DNA of 64,000 nucleotides from CAKZLS01 sp963786305 (GCA_963786305.1 CAWAYL010000010.1:37354-101353), one strand, 5' to 3'; shown: positions 43,295-53,247, counted from the first letter of the stretch. Made by a program: numbers and translations. Notes: generated from the letters alone by a model not told the origin.

Positions 43295-44531
43295 CTACTG
43301 TTTTTGCGAGGGCGTTGACGAGCCCTTTGTCGCATCGGCCGTATCGGCTTTGCGCGTTCGCCGCATCCGCCGCTTCCTTGGCGGTTACAGGCGTCACCTT
43401 CCGCCCCGGAATGGCCCGCATCAGGCCGGCGACAATAACCTGCTCATCGCCCTTCAGTCCTTTGCTGATGACACGCATGTCGTCCGCGAGCGTTCCTTGC
43501 TCGACGGCGCGCCTCTCGACCGTATCGTCCGCACCGACGATCATCACGTACTCGCCCTGCTGATCGTATCCGACGGCCTGTTGAGGAACCAGAATGGCGT
43601 CATCTTCCTTGCTGACGGGAGCCTTTATCTTTGCGAACAGGCCCGGCAGGAGCTGGCGATCCGGGTTCTCGAAAACGCCGCGAAGCTGAAGTGTTCCGGT
43701 TCCCGCGTCGAGGGTGATGGCCGCGAAGTCGAGAAAACCCTTGTGCGGATAGCCTTCATCGGTTGCGAGCCCGAGGAACAAGGGCTGCGTTTTGCTGCTC
43801 GCCTCCGCCCCGGGATCCTCATCCTTCCGCCGCTCCAGGATCGGGAGCAGGGCCCGCTCGTTTATGGTGAAATAAGCGTAGGCGGGCTGGATCTGGTTGA
43901 TTTCCGCGAGCAGGGTGTCTTCGCCGGCACCCACCAGATTTCCGGGATCCACCAGCCGGCGGCCGATGCGGCCGTCAAACGGCGCGTAGATCTTCGTATA
44001 GCCAAGATTGAGTTCGGCCGTTTCCAAGGCCGCCTTCAACGACGCCACCTCGGCCGCCTGGGCATCCGCCTGAGCCAAGGCCTCGTCCACCTGCTGTTTG
44101 CTGATGGCGCCGCTGCGTCCGGCCTGGCTTCGGCGATCCGCCGTGAGTTTCGCCTGCTTGAGGGCCGCCTGCGCCCGGGCGACGTTCGCTTTTGCCTGGT
44201 TGACCGACGCGATGTAGGGGGCCTGCTCGATCTGGATCAACAGATCGCCTTTCTTGACTAGATCGCCGTCCTTGAAAAACACGTCCTCCAGATAACCCTC
44301 CACCCGCGCGCGCAAATCGACCGTCTGAACCGCGGCGATATTGCCGGTGAACTCCAGATAATCGGTAACCGGCTTCTCGACGGGCTGAGCCACGGTCACC
44401 TTCGGCGGCGGCGGCGGGACATAGGTGTTCTTTTCCTCGCACCCGCCCGCCAACAGCGCAACGGCAAGCGTACCCCCAAAGAATACCGAGATTTTTCGAG
44501 GGGGGCGATGATCGACCGATCGTTGGAGCAT
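43295..44531 (-). CDS. RND efflux periplasmic adaptor (membrane fusion lipoprotein), one frameshift
   Basis: This lipoprotein of about 412 residues starts at ATG 44531. It has lipobox LLAGGC (Cys near 31), biotinyl-lipoyl-like halves (VDLRARVEGYLEDVFFKDGD; TKIYAPFDGRIGRRLVDPGN), a helical hairpin between (AQAALKQAKLTADRRSQAGR, then LAQADAQAAEVASLKAALET), and a beta-barrel/MP domain (EYVMIVGADDTVERRAVEQG). After AADAANAQ the frame changes, and the real tail is ADTADATKGSSTPSQKQ with TAG at 43295-43297. It links the inner-membrane pump encoded 18 bases downstream to an outer channel. Confidence 0.9.
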
Positions 44532-44819
44532 TGCTTTCCATCGGATTAGAAATGGCATACGCGGGCGGATCAGAAGGCTTCGACGTTGAATTTCGAATTG
44601 CTCGATCGCACCGCAATCTAGCAATCCGCGAATACTTTCACAATAGAACCGATATCCGCTCGGGACCTGATGGCGGCGGAACGGAACGCGACACGGTGTC
44701 CGCCTCACTTTTGGGATGATTTAACGGCCCGGGCGGAGTAAGGGAAACTCCCTGCCACGGTTTGTCAGGCTCCAGCCGCGATCGTGGTTCGACAGGAAAA
44801 AAACAAATGGGATGGGACG

Positions 44820-45623
44820 ATGACGGAAAAGACATACGAGGTGCTGGATCGCCCCGAGGTTCTAGGGGTGTTGTTCTACCCCAGGCGCGAAGCCGGCGTC
44901 CCTCGTCTCATCTCCGGCGTGCACAATGTGCGTATCCCGGTCGACGGAGATCTCTCGGTGGGCGGAAAGATCTATGCCGCGCAGCCCGGAGCGCCCGTCA
45001 TCGTGTATTTTCACGGCAACGGCGAGATCGCATCCGACTACGACACGATCGCGCCGTTATACACGTCCCTCGGGATCACGCTGTTTGTCATCGACTACCG
45101 GGGCTACGGCGCCAGCGACGGCGCGCCGACGTCGAGCGCGCTGATCCATGATGCCCAGACCTCCTTCCGCAGGGTTCGCGACGTGCTCGCCGACAAGGGG
45201 GTAACCGCCGGCGATCTGTATGTCATGGGGCGTTCGCTCGGCAGTGCCGCGGCTCTGGCGATCGCCGATACATGCGGTGACGACGTGACCGGACTGATTA
45301 TCGAGAGCGGTTTCGCCCATACGTTCGCGCTCATCGAACGGATAGGCTTTCTCCAGGTGCCGGGCGCCGACGAGGCCGAAGACGGGTTCGGCAACCTGGA
45401 AAAGATCGCGCGGGCGGAGATGCCGACCCTGATCATCCACGGCGAGCGCGACTGGATCATCCCGGTAACCGACGGCATCGACCTCTATGAAGCCTCGCCG
45501 GCCGCCGAGAAGACGCTGGTCACGGTTCCCGGCGCCGGCCACAACGACCTGATGATGGCCGGGCGGCGGATGTATTTCGACGCCATCGCCACGCTGTGCG
45601 GCCGGAGCGCGAAGGCGGACTGA
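44820..45623 (+). CDS. Alpha/beta hydrolase
   Basis: The 267-residue protein has an alpha/beta hydrolase fold with oxyanion segment VIVYFHGNGE (near 60), DYRGYGASDG, nucleophile elbow MGRSLGSAAA (Ser near 128), acid segment HGERDWIIP (Asp near 207) and catalytic His in GAGHNDL (near 241). No signal peptide is visible, so it is cytoplasmic. The substrate, probably an ester or thioester, is not known. ATG 44820 (MTEKTYEV) is used, with a possible start twelve codons earlier. It is divergent from the efflux operon and followed closely by the helicase gene on the same strand. Confidence 0.85.
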   Translation: MTEKTYEVLDRPEVLGVLFYPRREAGVPRLISGVHNVRIPVDGDLSVGGKIYAAQPGAPVIVYFHGNGEIASDYDTIAPLYTSLGITLFVIDYRGYGASDGAPTSSALIHDAQTSFRRVRDVLADKGVTAGDLYVMGRSLGSAAALAIADTCGDDVTGLIIESGFAHTFALIERIGFLQVPGADEAEDGFGNLEKIARAEMPTLIIHGERDWIIPVTDGIDLYEASPAAEKTLVTVPGAGHNDLMMAGRRMYFDAIATLCGRSAKAD

Positions 45624-45694
45624 CGCTCCGAATTCGCAATCCGAAGCCGATGCATGCATGGTCGCGCGGCCGCTCGAAGGCTATAGTGACACCC

Positions 45695-48465
45695 ATGACC
45701 GGCGTACCCTCTTCCGCCACCCGTTCGGCCGCCCGCGCCCGCCTCCCCGACGCGCCGGCGCTGGTCGTGGGCGTGAACGAAGCCGTTTGGCTGGCGCCGA
45801 CGGGGGAAGTGGAGGCGTTCGCCGTGGCCGAAGCGGCCCGGCGCATCGCCGGCGGTACGGCGCCGATCGTCTGTCATCGCAAGGCGGTCGCGCATCGGCT
45901 GGGCGCGCCGCTGTTCTCCGCGTTCGATCTGTTGGAGCTGTACGCATTCGTCCGCCCGGCGCGGTTCTGCGTGCCGACCATCCGCGGTCTGGCCGACGCG
46001 CTGATCCTGTCCGTTCCCGAAACGCCCGAACAGGAAGCCGAAAGCCTGTTTGCGTGCGCCCGCACGCTGCTGGCGGAGTTGACGGCGTCGCCGCGCGACG
46101 ACGGCGTCGCGGTCGCCCGCTCGCTGGCCGGCGGCCACTGGTCCTGGGGCGACGCGGTGCTGGCGGCTCTCGGCGCGACCGAAGGCGTCGCCGACGGGGG
46201 ACGTGCTCGGCGGCCTCAAGGTCTGGAACCGCCTGCGCGAGTGGGAAGATCACGCGCCGCCGCCGCCGCCGGACAACTGGCCGGTGGAGCCGGTGGAGGC
46301 GCGCGCCAGCCTGGTGCGGTTGCTCGCCGCGGGCAGCGAACCGCGGCCGCAACAAATGGAGTACGCGTCGCACGTGACGACGGCGTTCGCGCCGCGAGAC
46401 AGGGCGGGAGAACCGAAGGTGGTTCTGGCCGAAGCCGGAACCGGCGTCGGCAAGACGCTGGGTTACATCGCGCCGGCCACGGTGTGGGTCCGGAAAGAAC
46501 AAGGGCGCCGTATGGATCAGCACCTACACCCGGAATTTGCAGCGGCAACTGGACCGCGAGCTTGACCATGCCTACCCCGATCCGCGCATCAAGGCGCGCA
46601 AGGTGGTGGTCCGCAAGGGCCGGGAAAACACTTTCTGTCTTCTCAACTTCGATGAAGCGGTGGCGCGGGCGCGAAGCCGTCCGGGGGCCGATCTGGTGGC
46701 GCTCGGACTGGTGGCGCGCTGGGCCGCGGCGAGCCGGGACGGCGACATGGTCGGCGGCGATTTTCCCGGCTGGCTCGCCGATCTGATGGGCCCCGGCACG
46801 ATCGCGGCGCTGACCGACACCCGCGGCGAATGCATCTACAGCGCCTGCCGGCACTACCGGAAATGCTTCATCGAACGCACCATCCGCAAGGCGCGCCGCG
46901 CCGAGATCGTGGTTGCCAATCATGCCCTGGTGATGGTTCAGGCGGCGCTCGGCGGCGAAGATCACGGCGCCGCGCCGCGTTACATCTTCGACGAGGGCCA
47001 CCATCTGTTCGATGCCGCCGACTCGGCTTTTTCGCTGCATCTGACGGGGCGCGAAGCGGCGGAGCTGCGCCGCTGGCTGCGCGGCGCCGAACAGGGGGGC
47101 CGATCACGCCGGCGCGGCCTCGCCGAGCGCATCGAAGACCTCATCGCCGGCGACGCCGAAGCGCTGGAGGCCTTGGGCGACGCCGTGCGGGCCGGTCACG
47201 TGCTACCTGGGTCCGGGTGGCGCCAGCGACTGTCGGGCGATGCGCCGGCCGGGCCCGCGGAGACGTTTCTGGCGCTGGTCCGCCGGCAGGTCTATGCCCG
47301 CGGCCGCGATACGGTCGCGTCATACAGCCTGGAGACCGGCGTGCGGCCGGCGGTACCGGGGCTTTTGGAGGCGGCGCGCGCTTTCGAGGCGGCATTGGCG
47401 CAATTGGACGCGCCGCTCGCCACCTTGAAAAGGGTGCTGGCACGGATCCTCGACGACAAGGCATCGGAACTGGACACCGCGTCGCGCCAGCGCATCGAGC
47501 GGACGCGGCGCAGCCTCGAACGCCGGGCCGTCATCCCGGTTACCGGCTGGCGGTCCATGCTTCGCGCGCTCGATAGCGAAACGCCACCGGAGTTCGTCGA
47601 CTGGTTCGGCGTCGAACGCCTGGGGGGTCGCGACTTCGATGTCGGCCACTACCGGCACTGGATAGACCCCATGCAACCCTTTGCCCAGGTGGTCGCCAAA
47701 CCGGCGCACGGATTGCTGATGACCTCGGCGACGCTGCGCGACGGCACCGGCGACGACGATGCCGATTGGGCCGCCGCCGAAATTCGCACGGGCGCGCGAC
47801 ACCTTGCCGCGCCGCCGGTGCTGTCGGCGCTCGCGTCGCCCTTCGACTACGCGGCGAACACGCGGGTGCTGGTGGTCAACGACCTGAACCGCGACGATCC
47901 GGCCCAGGTGGCGGCCGCCTACCGCGAGCTGTTCGTCGCGGCGGGCGGCGGCGGGTTGGGGCTGTTCACGGCGGTCGCGCGCCTGCGCGCCGTCCACGAC
48001 CGCATCGCCGGGCCGTTGGAACGGGCCGGGCTGCGTCTGCTCGCTCAGCACATGGACGCCTTCGACACCGGCACCCTGGTCGATATCTTCCGCGCCGAGG
48101 AAGACACCTGCCTGCTCGGAACCGACGCGGTGCGCGACGGGGTCGACGTGCCGGGACGGGCCCTCAGGCTCATCGTCTTCGACCGGGTTCCGTGGCCGCG
48201 TCCGACGATCCTGCATCGCGTGCGCCGCGAAATGTTCGGCGGGAAATACGACGACATGCTGACCCGGCTCCGGCTGAAGCAGGCCTACGGCCGGCTGGTC
48301 CGCCGGGCCAGCGACCGCGGCGTGTTCGTCATGCTCGATCGCGCCCTCCCGTCGCGATTGCTGGGCGCTTTCCCGGAAGGCGTGGAGATCCGCCGCCTCG
48401 GGCTCACCGACGCGCTCGACGAAACACGGGCGGTTCTCTCGAGCCGGCATCCCCTCGAACCCTGA
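45695..48465 (+). CDS. DinG/XPD-type ATP-dependent DNA helicase, two frameshifts
   Basis: This product of about 920 residues is a superfamily 2 iron-sulfur helicase. Walker A is AEAGTGVGKTLGY. Fe-S cluster Cys candidates are NTFCLL and GECIYSACRHYRKCF. The Walker B box reads IFDEGHHLFD (DEGH for the usual DEAH), and later motifs are LLMTSATLRDG and QAYGRLVRRASDRGVFVMLD. Frame changes lie near 46200 and 46510. The first 150 residues (LVVGVNEAVWLAPTGEVEAF; FDLLELYAFVRPARFCVPTI) look like a degenerate exonuclease-like or accessory domain found in alphaproteobacterial relatives. It likely removes structures such as R-loops during repair. The start ATG 45695 is probable. Confidence 0.88.
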
Positions 48466-48533
48466 TGCCCGAGCCCGGCCGGCGGCAGGTCGCACTTGAC
48501 GCGGCGCGTGCCGCAGACGCAAGATTCATGGGA

Positions 48534-48553
48534 ATACCAACGGTCGTTGGTAT
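48534..48553. promoter_or_regulatory. 20-bp perfect palindrome upstream of the DUF2189 gene
   Basis: ATACCAACG (48534-48542) and CGTTGGTAT (48545-48553) are perfect inverted arms with a 2-base centre. It sits about 120 bases before the DUF2189 start, in a short AT-rich patch with TATAAAT just after, so it could be an operator overlapping a promoter. The absence of a U run speaks against a terminator. Confidence 0.5.
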
Positions 48554-48673
48554 AAATTGTTCACCGGGAACGAGACGCGGCCGCCGCCGGTTCCGACGAG
48601 AGCCGAGCCATCGCCGACACCGAGAACAATAATAACGGCGTCCGCGGAACGGGCGGGAGCAGGGGAGGACACC

Positions 48674-49471
48674 ATGGCAGGTCAACAATCACCGGCGCCG
48701 GCGGCCAACGTTCTGCCTTACGGCGACCGGGTCAATACCGTTTCCATCGAAGACACCTTCAAGTGGCTCGCGGCCGGATGGCGGGACTTCAGACGATCGG
48801 GTATCGTCAGTCTCGCCTATGGCGGCGTCTTCGTGCTGGCCGGGTTCGTCCTGACCGTCGGGCTTTACCTCACCGGGTTCGAATACCTGATCGCCCCGCT
48901 GACGGCGGGATTTCTGCTGGTCGGACCGGCGTTGACGGTCGGTTTCTACGCCATCAGCCGGGACCTGGAAGCCGGCCGCCAACCGGAACTGGCGAGAGCC
49001 TTCAGCGCGTGGCGGGTCAATCCCATCCACTTGCTGGGGATGGGGCTGGGCCTGGTCCTGTTTCTGATCATCTGGGTGCGCCTCGCGGTGATGACCTTCG
49101 CGTTGTCGTTTCCGCATACCAACCTGAGCCTCCCGAGTATGGTCAACACCACCCTTTTCACCGCCGATGGCCTGGTGTTCCTGGCGATCGGAACGGTGGT
49201 CGGCTGCGTCATGGCCACCGTGGCGTTCGCGGTCAGCGTGTTCTCGCTGCCGCTCATGCTCGATCGCAAGGCGGATATCATCCAGGCGCTGGTCACCAGC
49301 GTCGTCGCGGTGATCATGAACTTCCGGGTGATGATGGTGTGGGCCGCGTTGGTGGTGATTTTCACCTTCGCCGGAATGTTCACGCTCTACATCGGACTGG
49401 CGGTGTCGCTGCCGCTCATCGGTCATGCCAGTTGGCACGCCTATCGGGCCGTCATCAAACAACCGGACTGA
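48674..49471 (+). CDS. DUF2189 integral membrane protein
   Basis: The 265-residue protein has six or so transmembrane segments, among them LAYGGVFVLAGFVLTVGLYL, LIAPLTAGFLLVGPALTVGF, LLGMGLGLVLFLIIWVRLAV and AIGTVVGCVMATVAFAVSVF. DUF2189 features are FKWLAAGWRDFRR at the N-terminus and HASWHAYRAVIK at the end. Such proteins are common in alphaproteobacteria, and the function is unknown, though they have been found near cytochrome oxidase genes elsewhere. It starts at ATG 48674. A perfect palindrome lies upstream, and the M23 peptidase gene follows on the same strand. Confidence 0.87.
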   Translation: MAGQQSPAPAANVLPYGDRVNTVSIEDTFKWLAAGWRDFRRSGIVSLAYGGVFVLAGFVLTVGLYLTGFEYLIAPLTAGFLLVGPALTVGFYAISRDLEAGRQPELARAFSAWRVNPIHLLGMGLGLVLFLIIWVRLAVMTFALSFPHTNLSLPSMVNTTLFTADGLVFLAIGTVVGCVMATVAFAVSVFSLPLMLDRKADIIQALVTSVVAVIMNFRVMMVWAALVVIFTFAGMFTLYIGLAVSLPLIGHASWHAYRAVIKQPD

Positions 49472-49618
49472 CGGCCGGACGGCCGGATGGCCGCCGCGTT
49501 CGACGGGCGCCATGTCGCCCGGAAATCGCTCCGCCGTTAACGGCCGTTTAAGCGCACAGTCCCTATCCTTTGTCCCGGTGGTGATCCGGGGTGTCGCGGA
49601 CACCCGTGCCCGATTGCC

Positions 49619-50659
49619 ATGAACCGCCGACGACAGGGAGCGCCGATAACCGTGACGGCCCAGAGGAACAACAAGCGCCGACGGTTTGGCCGGTGGCTGA
49701 GCGGCTTGTTTCCCGACCGTCAGATCCTGTTGCGCACGGAGACCAGCTATCGCTCGCTGACGCTTTCGAGGCGGGCGCAAGTGACGGCGGTATCGTTCGT
49801 TGTCATTTTGGGCGCCTGGGCGGCCTTCGCGACGACGCACTACACCCTCCTCGATGAGATCCTCGCGGCGAAGAACCAGCAAGTGGTCAGCGCCGAGGAA
49901 GCCTATCAGAACATTCTCGGGCAGTTCGTCCGCCACCGGAGCCGACTGCAGGTGGTCAACCAGGAAGTGCAGCGCCTGAGCGAGATCGATCGCTCGAACC
50001 TGCTTGCCGTACGGCGCATGAACGATCGGACGGCCAAACAGGTGGACGCGTCGCGGCGGCTGATCGAACGCACCGGCCTGCGAACCGAGCGGCTGTTGAA
50101 GGCCGCGGGAATATCCGGCGAAGCGCAAGGCGGTCCCTACATCGAGGTTGCGACTGGCGCGCCGGCGCGCGACCAGCTCAATTCCGACATCGAGCGCCTG
50201 GAGGACCAAGTGCGGCACTGGGCGCGGTTGCAGGGAGTGGTCAGGCGTTTGCCGCTGAATCCGCCGCTGACCACGTTCGCCATCAGCAGCGATTTCGGCA
50301 AACGCCGCGATCCCATCAACCGGCGGCGCGCCGTCCACCACGGGCTCGACATGATCGCCCCGCTCAAGTCGCCGGTTTTCGCCACATCGGCCGGCGTGGT
50401 GACCTTTTCCGGCGTCAACGGCACCTACGGGCGGTTCATCGAGATCGAGCACGGCGCGGGCCTCAGGACCCGCTTCGGCCATCTCCACGAATTGCTCGTC
50501 AAGCGGGGCGCGGTGGTAAAGCCCGGACAAAGGATCGCCTCGCTCGGCAACAGCGGCCGCGGCACCGGCGCTCATCTGCACTACGAAATCCGTTTCAACG
50601 ACCAGCCGCGCGATCCCATGAAGTTCATTCAGGCAGGCCGCTACGTTTTCCAGGAGTAA
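49619..50659 (+). CDS. M23-family (LytM-type) murein peptidase, membrane-anchored
   Basis: The 346-residue protein is anchored by one helix near 55-72 (VTAVSFVVILGAWAAFATTH), with a periplasmic coiled coil (YQNILGQFVRHRSRLQVVNQ, then LIERTGLRTERLLK) and a C-terminal M23 domain. Zinc-ligand motifs are HHGLDM near 240-245 and GHLHELL before the conserved GTGAHLHYEIRF near 320. All catalytic motifs are intact, so it should cleave peptidoglycan cross-links or activate another hydrolase. It follows the DUF2189 gene by about 150 bases and converges on the small ACT gene. Confidence 0.92.
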   Translation: MNRRRQGAPITVTAQRNNKRRRFGRWLSGLFPDRQILLRTETSYRSLTLSRRAQVTAVSFVVILGAWAAFATTHYTLLDEILAAKNQQVVSAEEAYQNILGQFVRHRSRLQVVNQEVQRLSEIDRSNLLAVRRMNDRTAKQVDASRRLIERTGLRTERLLKAAGISGEAQGGPYIEVATGAPARDQLNSDIERLEDQVRHWARLQGVVRRLPLNPPLTTFAISSDFGKRRDPINRRRAVHHGLDMIAPLKSPVFATSAGVVTFSGVNGTYGRFIEIEHGAGLRTRFGHLHELLVKRGAVVKPGQRIASLGNSGRGTGAHLHYEIRFNDQPRDPMKFIQAGRYVFQE

Positions 50660-50670
50660 CGCGAGGGCGG

Positions 50671-50970
50671 CTAGGCCGAAAGCGCCCTGTTCTTTTCGGA
50701 CGTGAGCACGGTTTCGACGCAGACCATTTGGCGCAGCGTTTCGGCGATCAGCTCGCGAAGCCGCGGATCCAGATCCGGCACCTGCACGTCGATGTGCAGA
50801 TCCTGACCCGTCGGACCATGGATGATGCTGTACCACTGGCTCGGCACCAGTCCTCTTTTCGCGAATACCTGGATGACGCGCGGCATGACGCCGGGATCGG
50901 CCGTGGCGACCACGGAAAAGCATGAAACGGGAAGCGTACGGGATGGGGCAAAGCCCGGTTGAACCGACAT
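50671..50970 (-). CDS. Small ACT-domain-like protein
   Basis: This 99-residue protein starts at ATG 50970 after AGGAG. The layout is that of a single ACT fold, as in the small subunit of acetohydroxyacid synthase: FSVVATADPGVMPRVIQVFA, KRGLVPSQWYSIIHGPTGQD, LHIDVQVPDLDPRLRELIAE and LRQMVCVETVLTSE. Such orphan ACT proteins probably bind amino acids or regulate another enzyme. No ilvB-type partner lies nearby. The gene stands alone and converges on the peptidase gene with 11 bases between the stops. Confidence 0.78.
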   Translation of the reverse strand: MSVQPGFAPSRTLPVSCFSVVATADPGVMPRVIQVFAKRGLVPSQWYSIIHGPTGQDLHIDVQVPDLDPRLRELIAETLRQMVCVETVLTSEKNRALSA

Positions 50971-51269
50971 GATGGATCGACTCCTGATTTCGAGTGTTTT
51001 CGACGGACGGATATGCGGCCCGGCCCTTAGAGAAGGACCGGGTCGGTAATCGTCCGGCGAGCAAACACCCAAGGAAGTCGATACGTGTCCATCGGCGAAG
51101 TATATCGTTTCATCACACACCGTCAATTGTCTCGGCAATCATCCCGGCGGATTCACTCGATCCGCCATCCATTAACAACCGTTTGCCAATGGAGAAGGAG
51201 GCAGTGGGGTCTCGACGAGACCGCCACCACCCTCCTCCTCCGAATCCGCCCTCTCGGTTGCCCGCCGCC

Positions 51270-53105
51270 CTACCAGATGTCCGGTGGCGGCAGGTCGTCG
51301 GGCGCCTCCACCGCGTCGTGGATGACCGGCGGGCACGTGTCCGGAAGGGTAATCAGCTCGAAATCGTCGGCGTTCGCGCCCGTGATCAGGGGGTCGCTGA
51401 ACGTCCAGATGCCCATATCGAATTCGACCTCTAGGGGCGGGCCCCAGTTCGCCACCGCGCCGTCCTCGATGAAAATCTTCTGGCCGTTGCTCAGAAGGAT
51501 CATCACGTCATCGGGAAGCAGGTTGCCGTCGCCGAAAAAGGTCCCGAACTGGATCTTGACCGGCACGAACTCCGGCTGGCCGCACAGGCGCATGATGTCG
51601 CCGTCGCCGCTGGCGCCGCCGAAATCCCAGTCCTTGATCACGTCGTAGGCGTTCTGGAAGCTGTAGAAATCGATGTCGTCTTGATGGAATTCGAAGGTGT
51701 CCGAGCCGGCGCCGCCATACATGGTGTCGTTGCCGGATCCGGGGATGATGCGGTCGTCGCCGGCGCCGCCGTAGAGGATATCGTCGCCGCCCGAAAGGGA
51801 GCCGGTCAGCTCGTCGCCGACGATCACGTCATCGCCGTCGTCGCCGTGAATTTCGTCGTCGCCGCCGCCGCCGATCAGCGTGTCGCCGCCATCGAAGGCC
51901 AGCGCCAGTTCGAACTCCCCGAAGGTGTAGGCGCCGCCGTTCGGTGCCGTCGCCGCCTGCAGGCGGATGCCGAAAGAGCCGTCGTCATCGGCAATCGCGG
52001 CGTTGAGCAGAGACGTGACGTCGAAACTCACCATGCCGCCCGGCGATAGTCCGTTCGTCGAGAACTGACCGACGATGCCGGTGGCGGCGATTTCGAAGTC
52101 GCCATCCGCGTGTCCGTTGTCGCCCTGGTAGCTCAGAACGTCGATGAGGAAATCGGCGCCGTCCTGGCCGAAAAGCCCGTCCGCCTGGTCCACGGAAAAA
52201 CGCAGGATGGCCTCGTGGACAGAAGTGCCGAGTTCATCGATGTCGAACTCGGCCAGACCCCGGATGTCTTCGTTGTGGAGGTCTCCGACTTCGGCCAGAT
52301 CATGAGAATGATAGTGCGTGCCGTGGTCGCCGTTCGCGGACGTGGCAACCGAGAAGACCTCGACCGGCGGCGGGGGTCCGTCGCGATCGACGCCGTCTCC
52401 CCAGATGGTGTCGTTGCCCGGACCGCCGTGGATGTCATCGGCGAGGGCACCGCCCCGGATGACATCGCGGCCGGCGCCGCCCTCGATGGTGTCGGCGCCG
52501 CCATCGCCATCAAGCACGTCGTTGCCGTCGCGGCCCGCCAGGTTGTCGTCGTTGTCGCCGCCTTCCACGGTGTCGTCGCCATCGCCGCCGTCGATGGTGT
52601 CGTCGCCGCCGTCGCCCCGCAGGGAGTCGGTGCCGCCGCCGCCCGCCAGCTGGTCGGCGCCGCCGCCGCCGCGCAGGGTGTCATCTCCCGCGCCGCCGCT
52701 CAGGTAATCCTCGCCGCTGCCACCGAAAAGGAAGTCGTTGCCGTCTTCGCCCCACAGATAGTCATCGCCCCCCTGGCCGAACACCGTATCATCGCCGTCG
52801 CCGCCGAGAAGGATGTCGTCGCCGTCCTCGCCGGTTTCCGAGAGCTCGTCGTCGCCGGAGATCCAGTCGTTTCCCGCGCCGCCGTCGACTTCGTCCCCAT
52901 CCGCCCCGGCGACGACCTTGTCGTCGCCATCGTCCGAACAGATATCGTCGGTGCCGCCGCCGGTCTTGATCAGATCACTGGCACTGGTCGCCTCCATGAT
53001 GCCGAAGACTTCGTTGCCCAAACCGGGGGGCACGATGATATCGGAGCCGTTGGGATTGGTTCGGCGACCGCTTTGTTCGGGTTCGAAGGGGGTGAAGTTG
53101 GCCAT
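51270..53105 (-). CDS. RTX (hemolysin-type calcium-binding repeat) secreted protein
   Basis: This acidic 611-residue protein has two RTX blocks of GGxGxDxxx nonapeptides (about residues 70-240, such as GGDGDDTVFGQGGDDYLWGE, and 405-465, such as GGAGDDRIIPGSGNDTMYGG). Between them sits a non-repeat domain of about 160 residues (ANGDHGTHYHSHDLAEVGDL; ILRFSVDQADG). The C-terminal part (YDVIKDWDFGGASGDGDIMR) resembles type I secretion tails. No signal peptide is seen, as expected. Calcium folds it outside the cell. No type I secretion genes are in the window. The gene stands alone and ends with a Pro-rich tail (PPVIHDAVEAPDDLPPPDIW). Its function could be adhesin, enzyme or surface layer. Confidence 0.92.
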   Translation of the reverse strand: MANFTPFEPEQSGRRTNPNGSDIIVPPGLGNEVFGIMEATSASDLIKTGGGTDDICSDDGDDKVVAGADGDEVDGGAGNDWISGDDELSETGEDGDDILLGGDGDDTVFGQGGDDYLWGEDGNDFLFGGSGEDYLSGGAGDDTLRGGGGADQLAGGGGTDSLRGDGGDDTIDGGDGDDTVEGGDNDDNLAGRDGNDVLDGDGGADTIEGGAGRDVIRGGALADDIHGGPGNDTIWGDGVDRDGPPPPVEVFSVATSANGDHGTHYHSHDLAEVGDLHNEDIRGLAEFDIDELGTSVHEAILRFSVDQADGLFGQDGADFLIDVLSYQGDNGHADGDFEIAATGIVGQFSTNGLSPGGMVSFDVTSLLNAAIADDDGSFGIRLQAATAPNGGAYTFGEFELALAFDGGDTLIGGGGDDEIHGDDGDDVIVGDELTGSLSGGDDILYGGAGDDRIIPGSGNDTMYGGAGSDTFEFHQDDIDFYSFQNAYDVIKDWDFGGASGDGDIMRLCGQPEFVPVKIQFGTFFGDGNLLPDDVMILLSNGQKIFIEDGAVANWGPPLEVEFDMGIWTFSDPLITGANADDFELITLPDTCPPVIHDAVEAPDDLPPPDIW

Positions 53106-53214
53106 TCACATCTCCTTGGCCGTGGCGCCGTGGCGGAACGGGGCGCACGTGCTCATCGGGCAATTTACGCAACTTAAAGTAGCATTTTAGGGATTTGCGC
53201 CCGTGCCGTTACCC

Positions 53215-53247
53215 CAATTTGAGTAGGAACATACGCCTACGAAATTG
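53215..53247. repeat. Imperfect inverted repeat between a membrane-protein gene and the RTX gene
   Basis: CAATTTGAGTAGG at 53215-53227 and CCTACGAAATTG at 53236-53247 are inverted around an 8-base gap, with one mismatch/indel. It lies after the stop of the minus-strand small membrane gene and before the RTX start on the same strand. Terminator or operator roles are both possible. Confidence 0.35.

Noticed and set aside
48689..51064. A 791-codon open frame on the minus strand opposite the DUF2189 and M23 peptidase genes
   Set aside because: It is a shadow of high-GC coding sequence: highly polar, without domain, and both plus-strand genes have clear families and ribosome sites.
51690..52920. 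Periodic short repeats that could suggest a CRISPR array or satellite
   Set aside because: The periodicity is codon-based (27-base GGxGxDxxx units) inside an open frame, without constant repeats or unique spacers. No CRISPR array was seen anywhere in the window.
52110..53177. A 355-codon plus-strand frame opposite the RTX gene
   Set aside because: It is the complement of the RTX nonapeptide repeats, giving Val/Ala-rich repeats with no family. The RTX frame explains the sequence.
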